Of a DNA stretch of 48,692 nucleotides, positions 17,327-24,777 are shown in pieces. Origin of the DNA: Plasticicumulans lactativorans. Lineage in GTDB: Bacteria > Pseudomonadota > Gammaproteobacteria > Competibacterales > Competibacteraceae. The notes under the pieces were generated by a model that saw nothing but the letters and a program-made list of their open reading frames with translations, ran no database searches and was not told the origin of the DNA. The stretch spans positions 1 through 48,692 of the forward strand of contig NZ_SLWY01000025.1 in the NCBI RefSeq assembly GCF_004341245.1, in the 5' to 3' direction. The position numbers and the translations under genes are program-made. Position 1 is the first letter of the stretch, and every line of letters begins with the position of its first letter.

Positions 17327-18379
17327 TCAATGCGAATGCCCGTGATGCGCGTCCGGGTAGTGCGGGTGCGCGTGTTCGAGCGGGGCGTGGCGGTGGGGGT
17401 GGGTGTGGCGGGTGCCGGGCGGCACGGGCACGGCGTGGGGGTGGTCGTGGTGCGCGTCGCCGTCACCGTGGACGTGCGCGTGGCTGTGCTCCAGCGCCTC
17501 GTGGCGGTGCAGGTGGTCGTGGCGCTCGGTCAGGTGCAGCCACACGCCGACGGCCATCAGCGCGCCGGCGACGAGCAGCGGCGGGGTCAGCGCCTCGCCG
17601 AGCAGCGGCAGTGCGAGCGCGGCGCCGAAGAACGGGGCGACCGAGAAGTACGCCCCGGTGCGCGCGGTGCCGAGGTGGCGCAGGCCGAGCACGAACAGCG
17701 TCAGGCTCGCGCCGTAGCTGGCGAAGCCGAGCAGCAGCGCGGCGCCGACGCTGGCCGGGGCGGGCCAGGCGGCGCCAGCGAGCAGCGCGAGCACGAGGTT
17801 GGTCGCGCCCGCGGCAAGGCCCTTGCTCATCGCGATGAAGCTCGCATCGGCGAGCGCCACCTTGCGCGTGAGGTTGTTGTCGACGGCCCAGGCGAGGCAG
17901 GCGCCGAGCACCGCCAGCGCCGGCCAGGCGCCGCCGAAGCGCGCCTCGCCGGGCCAGCTCAGCACCGCCGCGCCGGCGACGATGGCGAGCATGCCGAGGG
18001 CGACGCGGCGGTCGACGTTCTCGCCGAAGACGCACCACGCCAGCAGCGCGGTCAGCACGCCCTCGGCGTTCAGCAGCAGCGACGCGCCCGCGGCCGGCAT
18101 CGCCGCCAGCCCGAGCATCAGCAGCAGCGGGCCGAGCACGCCGCCGGCGACGATCGCGCCGGCGAGCCAGCGCCACTCGCCGGGGGCCGGGCGCAGCGCC
18201 GGGGCGCGGCGCAGGCGGCGCAGCAGCCACAGGCCGAGGCCCGAGCCGAGGTAGAGCAGCCCCGCCAGCAGCCAGGGGTCGGTGTGCGCGAGCAGCCGCT
18301 TGGCGAGCGGCGTGCCGGCGCCGAACAGCGCGGCGGCGGCGAGCGCGGCGGCCACGCCGCGGTGCCGCGGCGGGATCAC
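17327..18379 (-). CDS. EamA-family transporter with long His-rich C-terminal tail (probable metal transporter)
   Basis: A 350-residue protein with about ten membrane helices in two EamA halves (residues 8-280). A cytosolic or periplasmic tail of about 60 residues is packed with histidine ([18 protein letters not shown] and similar, ending HHGHSH). Such tails bind Ni, Co or Zn. The GTG at 18379 overlaps the stop of the MerR regulator gene (GTGA), with GGAGG six to seven bases upstream, so it is co-translated with a metal sensor and faces a CDF transporter. Metal efflux or sequestration is inferred from context and tail; the EamA family itself mostly moves metabolites. The 268 bases downstream, up to hsdM, hold no gene I can support. 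Confidence 0.8.
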   Translation of the reverse strand: MIPPRHRGVAAALAAAALFGAGTPLAKRLLAHTDPWLLAGLLYLGSGLGLWLLRRLRRAPALRPAPGEWRWLAGAIVAGGVLGPLLLMLGLAAMPAAGASLLLNAEGVLTALLAWCVFGENVDRRVALGMLAIVAGAAVLSWPGEARFGGAWPALAVLGACLAWAVDNNLTRKVALADASFIAMSKGLAAGATNLVLALLAGAAWPAPASVGAALLLGFASYGASLTLFVLGLRHLGTARTGAYFSVAPFFGAALALPLLGEALTPPLLVAGALMAVGVWLHLTERHDHLHRHEALEHSHAHVHGDGDAHHDHPHAVPVPPGTRHTHPHRHAPLEHAHPHYPDAHHGHSH

Positions 18380-18855
18380 GGCTGCCTCCGCTGCGGCTGC
18401 GGTGCCGGGGCGGGCGCTGCGTCGCGGTGGCAGGCGCAGGCTTCGCCGTGCGCGGCGGCGATCAGCTCGTGCAGGATGCCGCACTCGCCGGCGCGGTGGC
18501 CCTCGCCGCAGCGCGCGCGCAGCGCGAGCAGTTGCCGCTCGAGCGCGCGCATGCTGTCGAGGCGCGCGCGCACGCGCGCCAGTTGCGCGTCGATCAGCTC
18601 GTTGACGTCGCCGCAGTCGGCCGCGGGGTCGGCGATGCTGTCGAGCAGGCGGCGGATGTCGGCGAGCGGCATGTCGAGCGCCCGGCAGTGGCGGATGAAG
18701 GCCAGGCGTTCGAGGTGCGGTGGGCCGTAGGCGCGGTAGCCGTTGCCGCTGCGCGCGGGGGCGGGCAGCAGGCCGGCCTTCTCGTAGTAGCGGATGGTCT
18801 CGACGTCGACGCCGGTGGCGCGGCCGAGTTCGCCGATACGCAGGGCGGTGCTCAT
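18376..18855 (-). CDS. cadR: MerR-family Cd/Pb/Zn-responsive regulator (CadR/PbrR-like)
   Basis: A 159-residue MerR regulator. The N-terminal winged helix (residues 5-50, IGELGRATGVDVETIRYYEKAGLL) is followed by a dimerisation helix and metal-site cysteines C81, C116 and C125 in the CadR arrangement (DCGDVNELID ... RARC ... ECGIL). A Cys/His tail follows (C140, C142, H143). These proteins twist a long-spacer promoter when metal binds. The matching promoter lies 43-73 bases upstream, driving the divergent CDF gene. The downstream transporter overlaps its stop codon. Confidence 0.87.
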   Translation of the reverse strand: MSTALRIGELGRATGVDVETIRYYEKAGLLPAPARSGNGYRAYGPPHLERLAFIRHCRALDMPLADIRRLLDSIADPAADCGDVNELIDAQLARVRARLDSMRALERQLLALRARCGEGHRAGECGILHELIAAAHGEACACHRDAAPAPAPQPQRRQP

Positions 18856-18897
18856 CGTGGACCTCCGCGGGCGGGTGGGAGCCGTGACTGTAGTCCC

Positions 18898-18928
18898 TTG
18901 ACCCTGGAGTGGCTACGGGGTGTGCAAT
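18898..18928 (+). promoter_or_regulatory. MerR-type promoter with 19-bp spacer
   Basis: TTGACC (18898-18903), 19 bases, then TGCAAT (18923-18928). The spacer holds the dyad ACCCTGGAGT/GGCTACGGGGT typical of CadR/PbrR operators. The over-long spacer is the hallmark of MerR-activated promoters. It points at the CDF gene starting at 18960. Confidence 0.82.
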
Positions 18929-18959
18929 GCCGGCCAGTCCCGATCGACGGAGAACGCCC

Positions 18960-19655
18960 ATGTCCGCCCACTGCTGTGCCACACCCCCTGCCGCCACCGC
19001 CACCGCCAGCCCGCGCTACCGCCGGGCGTTGTGGGTGGCGCTCGTCGTCAACGCGCTGATGTTCGGCGTCGAGATCGCCTCCGGGCTGCGCGCGGGCTCG
19101 GTGGCGCTGCTGGCGGATGCGGTGGATTTCGCCGGTGACGCCGCCAACTACGGCCTCGCGCTCGCGGTGCTGTCGCTCGGGCTGGCGTGGCGCGCGCGCG
19201 CCGCGGCGCTCAAGGGCGCGTCGATGGCGGCCTTCGGCGTGTTCGTGCTCGGCCGCGCGGCCTGGGCGGCGTTCACCGGTGAGCCGCCCGAGCCGCTGAC
19301 GATGGGCGTGGTCGGCGTGTTCGCGCTGCTCGCCAACGCCGGCATCGCGCTGCTGCTGTACGCCCACCGCGACGGCGACGCCAACATGCGCTCGGTGTGG
19401 CTGTGCAGCCGCAACGATGCCCTCGGCAACCTCGCGGTGCTGCTCGCCGCCGCCGGCGTGTTCGGCACCGGCAGCGCCTGGCCCGACCTCGCCGTGGCGC
19501 TGACCATGGCCGCCCTGGCGCTGAGCGCGGGCCTCACGGTGATGCGCCAGGCCCGCCACGAACTCGCCCAGGCCGCCGCCCACCCGGCGCACGACCACCC
19601 GGCACACGCTCATGCCGCGCCCGGGCATCCGCTCGCGGAGCGCGATCCGGCCTGA
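18960..19655 (+). CDS. Cation diffusion facilitator-like metal transporter
   Basis: A 231-residue protein with six predicted helices. It starts with a Cys/His motif (SAHCC) and ends with a His-rich tail (HPAHDHPAHAHAAPGH). Helices 2 and 5 carry the metal-site acidic residues expected of the CDF fold (ADAVDFAGDAANY and RNDALGN). It is shorter than classic CDF proteins, which also have a cytosolic C-terminal domain. It probably exports Zn, Cd or Co in exchange for protons. GGAGA precedes the ATG. Expression should follow the MerR promoter just upstream. Confidence 0.85.
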   Translation: MSAHCCATPPAATATASPRYRRALWVALVVNALMFGVEIASGLRAGSVALLADAVDFAGDAANYGLALAVLSLGLAWRARAAALKGASMAAFGVFVLGRAAWAAFTGEPPEPLTMGVVGVFALLANAGIALLLYAHRDGDANMRSVWLCSRNDALGNLAVLLAAAGVFGTGSAWPDLAVALTMAALALSAGLTVMRQARHELAQAAAHPAHDHPAHAHAAPGHPLAERDPA

Positions 19656-19677
19656 AGACGCGGCCGGCGCGGTCCAC

Positions 19678-19908
19678 AGTTCAGTTCCGGGCCTGCCCAG
19701 TCAGGTGCGAAGCGGAGCCGGTTCGGTCGTGGGCCCACCCGGTTCGGTCCGAAGCGGAGCCAGTTCGGTCGTGGGCCCACCCGGTTCGGTCCGAAGCAGA
19801 GCCAGTTCGGTCGTGGGCCCACCCGGTTCGGTCCGAAGCGGAGCCAGTTCGGTCGGGAACCCACCCGGTTCGGTCCGCAACGGAGTCGGTTCGGTCGGGG
19901 ACCCGCCT
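19678..19908. repeat. 42-bp tandem repeat, five full units plus a degenerate half unit
   Basis: Full units start at 19699, 19741, 19783, 19825 and 19867. A worn half unit lies at 19678-19698. Each unit is two related 21-base halves sharing GTTCGGTC. Units 1-3 are nearly identical and the outer ones are more diverged. The array fills the 283-base gap between the convergent stops of the CDF gene and the histidine kinase gene. As 42 is divisible by three, changes in copy number would not shift frames. No gene is called here. Confidence 0.95.
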
Positions 19909-19938
19909 GGGCCGCGCCGACGCGGAACCGGCGCGGCC

Positions 19939-21522
19939 TCAGGGCGGTGGCGGCAGCGTGAAGCGGAAGCAGGCGCCGCGGCCGGGGGCGGCGTCGACCC
20001 AGATGCGGCCGCCGTGCTTGTGGACGATGCGCTGCACGATGGTCAGGCCGACGCCGGTGCCCGGGAACTCGGCCTCGGTGTGCAGGCGGTGGAAGGCCTG
20101 GAACAGCTCGCCGGCGTGCGTCATGTCGAAGCCGGCGCCGTTGTCGCGCACCACGTACACGCAGCCGTCGCCGGCATCGGCTTCGGCGAAGAATTCGATG
20201 TGCGCGGCGGGGGTGCGGCCGGTGAACTTCCACGCGTTCGACAGCAGGTTCTCCAGCGCGATGCGCAGCAGCCCCGGATCGCCCTCGGCCCGCAGCGAGG
20301 TGTCGATGTCCACGCGCAGCCCTTCGCGCGGCGGCGAGGTGTGCTGCAGGCTGGCGAGGATGTCGTCGGCGATGCGCCCGAGCGGCACCGAGCGCCACTG
20401 CAGCTCGGTGCGCGCCACCTTGGACAGGCTGAGCAGGTCCTCGATCAGCGTGTGCATGCGCCGGGCCGCGTTGCGGATGCGTTCGGCGTAGCTGCGCGCC
20501 TGGTCCTGCAGCGGCGGCTGCGCCTGCGTCAGCAGCAGGTCGGCGTAGCCCTGCAGCGCACGCAGCGGCGCGCGCAGGTCGTGCGACACCGAGTAGGAGA
20601 AGGCTTCGAGCTCCTCGTTCGCCGCCTGCAGGCGCACGGTGCGGTCGCGCACGCGGCGTTCCAGGTCGCGGTAGAGCTCGAGGTTCTCGAACGCGAGCGA
20701 GGTGGAGTCGGCGAGCGCCTGGATCAGCTCGACCTCGTCGTCGCTGGCGTGGTAGGGCCGCGCCCAGTAGTTGCCGATCGCGCCGATCGGTGCCTCGGCG
20801 CGGATCGGCACCATCACCAGGCTCTTGACGAAGGTCGGGCGGTAGGCGTCGACCGGGATGCGCGGATCGGTGTAGATGTCGGGTACCACCGCGGCGCGCT
20901 TCTCCAGCATCGCCCAGCCGCTGATGCAGGCCCGCAGCGGGAAGCGCCGGCCGGCCCACAGCGGGCCGATGGCGTCCTCGGCGACGTAGTGGCAGAGGTC
21001 GCCGTCGCGCAGCACGAAGGTCGCGCCGTCGGCGCCGTTCAACTGGCGCGCGCCGGTCTTCACGATGTCGACGATCGCATCGAGGCTGCGCGCGAGCGAC
21101 AACTGCTTGACGACCTCCACCAGCAGCGCGCGCGAGCGCGCGAGCCGCGCCAGGCGGCGGTTCTGCAGCTCGGCCCGCACGCCGCCGAGCAGCACCGGCA
21201 GGCGCCAGAGCTGGTCGCGGGCGAGGTGGTCGTGGGCGCCGAGGTCGAGCCAGCGCAGCGGGTCGTCGCTGTCGCCGATGCCGATCACCGGTGCCTGCGG
21301 CTGGTGGTCGCGGGCGAGGCGCAGGGCCTCGCGCCGCTCCAGGCCGGCCGCCGCGGCGCCGACGACGACGGCGTCGACGTCGCCCGCGGCCAGCGCGGCG
21401 ATGAAGGTCTCGCGGTCGGTGACGCGCTGCCAGTGCGTGGCGGCGCCGGGGCCGGCGGCCTGTTGCACGCGCGCCGCGGTGGCGGGGTCGCTTTCCAGGT
21501 GCAGGATGCGCAGGGTGTCCAT
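19939..21522 (-). CDS. Sensor histidine kinase with degenerate receiver and GAF domain
   Basis: A 527-residue soluble protein. Residues 1-115 resemble a receiver domain, but the phospho-acceptor Asp position reads VVVGAAAAG and the conserved Lys is absent, so it is probably a pseudo-receiver. A GAF domain (about 145-280) precedes HisKA with SVSHDLRAPL (His314). The HATPase domain has N-box ENLLSNAWKF, DNGAGFDM and GTGVGLTI. This arrangement resembles phytochrome-type kinases without the chromophore part. It lies 69 bases downstream of a paralogous REC-PAS-GGDEF-EAL gene that begins with almost the same residues (MDTLR-LHLE). No partner response regulator is adjacent. Confidence 0.88.
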   Translation of the reverse strand: MDTLRILHLESDPATAARVQQAAGPGAATHWQRVTDRETFIAALAAGDVDAVVVGAAAAGLERREALRLARDHQPQAPVIGIGDSDDPLRWLDLGAHDHLARDQLWRLPVLLGGVRAELQNRRLARLARSRALLVEVVKQLSLARSLDAIVDIVKTGARQLNGADGATFVLRDGDLCHYVAEDAIGPLWAGRRFPLRACISGWAMLEKRAAVVPDIYTDPRIPVDAYRPTFVKSLVMVPIRAEAPIGAIGNYWARPYHASDDEVELIQALADSTSLAFENLELYRDLERRVRDRTVRLQAANEELEAFSYSVSHDLRAPLRALQGYADLLLTQAQPPLQDQARSYAERIRNAARRMHTLIEDLLSLSKVARTELQWRSVPLGRIADDILASLQHTSPPREGLRVDIDTSLRAEGDPGLLRIALENLLSNAWKFTGRTPAAHIEFFAEADAGDGCVYVVRDNGAGFDMTHAGELFQAFHRLHTEAEFPGTGVGLTIVQRIVHKHGGRIWVDAAPGRGACFRFTLPPPP

Positions 21523-21591
21523 CGCGTGGCCCTCCGTGGGCGGGATGACGGTGGCACGCGGGCCGCGGCCGCCGGGGTCGGGGGGGGGCGC

Positions 21592-23679
21592 TTACGGCAG
21601 CGCCGCGCCGCCGGCCAGCAGGCGCGCGCACGCCTGCGCCGCCAGCGGCCGGCTCAGCAGGTAGCCCTGGATGGCGTCGCAGTCGGCCGCCGCCAGCAGC
21701 GCGCGCTGCGGCTCGGTCTCGACGCCTTCGGCGACCACTTCCAGCCTGAGCTGGTGGGCCATCGCGATGACCGCGTGGGCGATCGCGCGGTCGTCGGCGT
21801 CGGCGACGAGGTCGCGCACGAAGGCCTGGTCGAGCTTCAGGCGGCTGACCGGGAAGCGCTTCAGGTAGGCGAGGTTGGAGTAGCCGGTGCCGAAGTCGTC
21901 GATGGCGATGCGCAGTCCCCGGCGGCCGAGCTCGGTCATGATCGCGATGCTCGACTGCGGGTCGCGCATGCTGGTCGACTCGGTCAGCTCCAGTTCGAGC
22001 CGCTCGGGGGCCGCGCCGGATTCGGCGAGGATGCGGTCGATGTCGGCGAGCAGCGTCGGCGAGGCGAACTGGCTGGCGGACAGGTTCGCGGCGACCACCG
22101 GCGCGCGCACCCCAGCGGCGTCCCAGCGCGCGAGCTGCCGGCACACCTCGCGCAGCACCCAGATGCCCAGCGCGTTCATCATCCCACTGCCTTCCGCGAG
22201 CGGGATGAAGCGGCCCGGCGACAGCCAGCCGAGGCGCGGATGCTGCCAGCGGATCAGCGCCTCGAGCCCGATCAGCCGGCCCGAGCGCAGGTCGAGCTGC
22301 GGCTGGTAGTGCAGCGCGAGCTGGTCGTCGGCGTCGAGCGCCTCGCGCAGCTCGCCTTCGAGCTGCAGCCGCTCGCGCGCCTGGTCGGACAGCGCCGGCG
22401 TGTAGAACGCATAGGCCTGGTTGGCGTCGGTTTCGGCGTGGTGCAGCGCGGCCTCGGCGGCGCGCAGCAGTTGCCGCGGCTCGGCGGCGTCGTCGGGCAG
22501 CAGCGCGAGCCCGCCGAGCGCCGGCACCACGCGCTGGCGCCCGTCCACCAGCAGCGGCGCGCCCAGCGCGTCGAGGACCTGCGGCGCGAAGCACTCCAGC
22601 GCGCCGTCGCGGTCGAGTTCCGCCGCCAGCGCGAAGCCGTTGTCGGCGATGCGCCCCAGCAGCGGCGAGCCGCCCTGCAGCGCGCGCAGCCGCTCGGCCA
22701 TCGCGATGCAGATGCGGTCGGTGGTCTCCTCGCCGTCGCTGTCGGCGATCTCCCGCAGCCGCCGGAGCGCGATCGTCATCAGGGCCAGCACCTGCGGCCC
22801 GGCCGTCGGCCGCTGCCGGCAGTGCTGCTCCAGCGCGGCGAGGAAGTGCGCGCGGTTCGGCAACTGGGTGACGCGGTCGAAGTTGCCCAGATGATGGGCG
22901 CGGCGCTCGGCCTGGCGCTGCTCGGTGACGTCGATGCCGCTCAGCACCAGGCGCTCGGGCCGCCCGGGGTTGACCAGCGCCCCCGCGCTCCAGGTGACCA
23001 TGCGCCCGCTCACCGTCACCATCGGCCAGCTGTCGCCGACCAGCGACTGCGGCCACTCCAGCGCGCTGCGCACCTGCTCGCGCGTCGCCTGCACGCTGGT
23101 CGGCGCCGGGAAGGCGTCCCAGAAGGCGAGCCCGGCCAGGCTGGCCGGCGCGTGCCCGACGAGCCGCGCCGCCGCCGGGTTGGCGCTGACGATGGCGCCG
23201 CTGCCATCGAGCACGACGATCGACGCCTGCACCGAACCGAGGATCGCGCGCATCAGCTCGCGCTCGGCGGCGAGTTCGGCGTCGAGGCGGCGGCGCTCGC
23301 GCGCGCGGTCGCGATCCAGCAGCGCGCGCTGGATCGCCTCGGGCAGGCGCGCCATGCGGTCCTTGAGGATGAAGTCGGTGGCGCCGCGGTGCAGCGTGGT
23401 GACCGCCAGATCGTCGCCCAGCGAGCCGGTGACGAAGATCAGCGGGACATCGGGGGCGAGGCGGTTGCGGACCTCGAGCGCGTCGAGGCCGCTGAAGCGC
23501 GGGACGCGGTAGTCGGTCAGCACGATGTCGGGCCAGCCGTCCTGCAGCGTGTCGGTGAACGCCTGGCGGTCGGTGACCACCCGGACCTCCAGGGCGACGC
23601 CGGCGAGCCTCAGCGTTGCCTCGATCAGGTCGCTGTCGTCCGGGTTGTCCTCGAGGTGCAGTACGCGCAGCGTGTCCAT
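21592..23679 (-). CDS. Receiver-PAS-GGDEF-EAL protein (probable c-di-GMP phosphodiesterase)
   Basis: A 695-residue protein. The receiver domain is intact (D56 in VLTDYRVP, T84, K106). A PAS domain spans about 140-265. The GGDEF domain (about 285-440) is degenerate: the signature position reads ADNGF. The EAL domain (about 450-690) keeps LEALIRW, AANLSASQF, LELTES, IDDFGTGYS, LKLDQAFV and AEGVET, i.e. the catalytic set. It should therefore hydrolyse c-di-GMP under control of phosphorylation. The ATG at 23679 has AAGGAGG seven bases upstream. It probably forms an operon with the histidine kinase downstream, which could supply the phosphate. Confidence 0.88.
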   Translation of the reverse strand: MDTLRVLHLEDNPDDSDLIEATLRLAGVALEVRVVTDRQAFTDTLQDGWPDIVLTDYRVPRFSGLDALEVRNRLAPDVPLIFVTGSLGDDLAVTTLHRGATDFILKDRMARLPEAIQRALLDRDRARERRRLDAELAAERELMRAILGSVQASIVVLDGSGAIVSANPAAARLVGHAPASLAGLAFWDAFPAPTSVQATREQVRSALEWPQSLVGDSWPMVTVSGRMVTWSAGALVNPGRPERLVLSGIDVTEQRQAERRAHHLGNFDRVTQLPNRAHFLAALEQHCRQRPTAGPQVLALMTIALRRLREIADSDGEETTDRICIAMAERLRALQGGSPLLGRIADNGFALAAELDRDGALECFAPQVLDALGAPLLVDGRQRVVPALGGLALLPDDAAEPRQLLRAAEAALHHAETDANQAYAFYTPALSDQARERLQLEGELREALDADDQLALHYQPQLDLRSGRLIGLEALIRWQHPRLGWLSPGRFIPLAEGSGMMNALGIWVLREVCRQLARWDAAGVRAPVVAANLSASQFASPTLLADIDRILAESGAAPERLELELTESTSMRDPQSSIAIMTELGRRGLRIAIDDFGTGYSNLAYLKRFPVSRLKLDQAFVRDLVADADDRAIAHAVIAMAHQLRLEVVAEGVETEPQRALLAAADCDAIQGYLLSRPLAAQACARLLAGGAALP

Positions 23680-23824
23680 CCCCAGCCTCCTTCCGTTGGG
23701 ATGCCGTCCGGTCCGGGACGCGGCCGCCATGCATCCGCAACGGCGCCGCCGCAGGCCACGGCAGTAGATATCCCCGCGCCGGCGCAGCCGTCAACCGCGG
23801 TGCCGTGACAGCGCCGGCGCGGCC

Positions 23825-24139
23825 TCAGCGGTTGCGCGGGACGATGGTGACGGTGAGGGGCCGGCCGTCGGCGAGCAGGCGCAGCAGGCGGTCGATGTTG
23901 GGGTGGTGGCCGGGGTGGGCGCGCGCGGCGGCGGTGTGTTCGGCGTAGAGCTCGAGCGCGCGCCGCGCGGCATCGCGGTCGATGCGCCCGTCGCGCGCGA
24001 CCGCGGCGTACACCCGCACCGAGCCGGCGCTGCCCGGGCGGTTGTCGATGTGCCCGGCGGGCGCGCCGTCGCAGCAGAGCTCGAGCCGCTCGATGTGGTC
24101 CGCCGGCGGCAGCCCGGCGAGCACCTCCTGGAAGTTCAC
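23825..24139 (-). CDS. Small conserved protein, DUF2322-like
   Basis: A 104-residue protein beginning MNFQEVLAGLPPADHIERLEL and containing NRPGSAGSVRVYAAVA and HPNIDRLLRLLADG. I recognise this as the DUF2322 family, of unknown function, seen mainly in betaproteobacteria. The start is a GTG that overlaps the stop of the adenosyltransferase gene (GTGA), so translation is coupled. That is the only clue to a role connected with cobalamin. The 145 bases downstream hold no gene I can support. Confidence 0.72.
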   Translation of the reverse strand: MNFQEVLAGLPPADHIERLELCCDGAPAGHIDNRPGSAGSVRVYAAVARDGRIDRDAARRALELYAEHTAAARAHPGHHPNIDRLLRLLADGRPLTVTIVPRNR

Positions 24140-24717
24140 GCGTCGTCGCCCGCCGGCGGCTGCCGGCGCCGGCCGCGGTCGTTGCGCCACAGCACCTCGC
24201 TGCCGCCCTCGTCGCGGGCGAGCACGCGGCCGAGCACGAACAGCAGGTCGGAGAGGCGGTTGAGGTAGCTCTGTCCGGCGGGGTTGACGCTCTCCTCGCG
24301 CGCCAGCCGCACCATGTGCCGCTCGGCGCGCCGGCAGATGGTGCGGGCGAGGTGGCAGGCCGCCGCGGCCGGGCCGCCGCCGGGCAGGATGAACTCCTTC
24401 AGCGGCGGCAGCTCGGCGTTGAAGCCGTCGAGGTCGGTTTCGAGCCGGGTGACGTCGGCGTCGGTGATCGCTGCGTAGCCGGGCATGCACAGCTCGCCGC
24501 CGAGGTCGAAGAGCGTGTGCTGCACCTCCGCCAGCACCTCGCGGATGCCTTCGCGCAGCGGGTGCACGAGGATCAGGCCGATGGCGCTGTTGAGCTCGTC
24601 GCACTCGCCCATCACCTCGACGCGCAGCGCGTCCTTGTCGATGCGGGTGCCGTCGCCGAGGCCGGTGGTGCCCTTGTCGCCGGTGCGGGTGTAGATCTTG
24701 GAAAGGCGGTTGCCCAT
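24136..24717 (-). CDS. Cob(I)alamin adenosyltransferase, PduO type
   Basis: A 193-residue protein of the PduO/MMAB family, which makes adenosylcobalamin from ATP and cob(I)alamin. The N-terminal ATP loop is IYTRTGDKGTTGLGDG. It is followed by DELNSAIGL, LPGGGPAAAACHLART and the R-R-A-E-R helix, then NRLSDLLFVLGR. GAGGAG lies eight bases before the ATG. It is downstream of btuB in the same direction, but a strong terminator at 24732-24766 sits between them. The tail after residue 180 is Arg/Pro-rich and not conserved. Confidence 0.92.
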   Translation of the reverse strand: MGNRLSKIYTRTGDKGTTGLGDGTRIDKDALRVEVMGECDELNSAIGLILVHPLREGIREVLAEVQHTLFDLGGELCMPGYAAITDADVTRLETDLDGFNAELPPLKEFILPGGGPAAAACHLARTICRRAERHMVRLAREESVNPAGQSYLNRLSDLLFVLGRVLARDEGGSEVLWRNDRGRRRQPPAGDDA

Positions 24718-24731
24718 GGTCGGGTCTCCTC

Positions 24732-24766
24732 AAAAACGGGCCGCGGGCGCAGCGTACGCCCGCGGC
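24732..24766 (-). terminator. Rho-independent terminator after btuB
   Basis: On the minus strand a ten-base-pair stem (GCCGCGGGCG with CGCCCGCGGC, loop of seven) is followed by CCGTTTTTG. The hairpin and T-tract fit intrinsic termination 12 bases after the btuB stop. The downstream adenosyltransferase gene would then depend on readthrough or on its own promoter. Confidence 0.8.
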
Positions 24767-24777
24767 CGGCGGCCTGC

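Noticed and set aside
19678-19908. A repeat-containing protein gene across the 42-bp array
   Set aside because: Several frames are open simply because the unit length is divisible by three and lacks stops; there is no start with a ribosome site.
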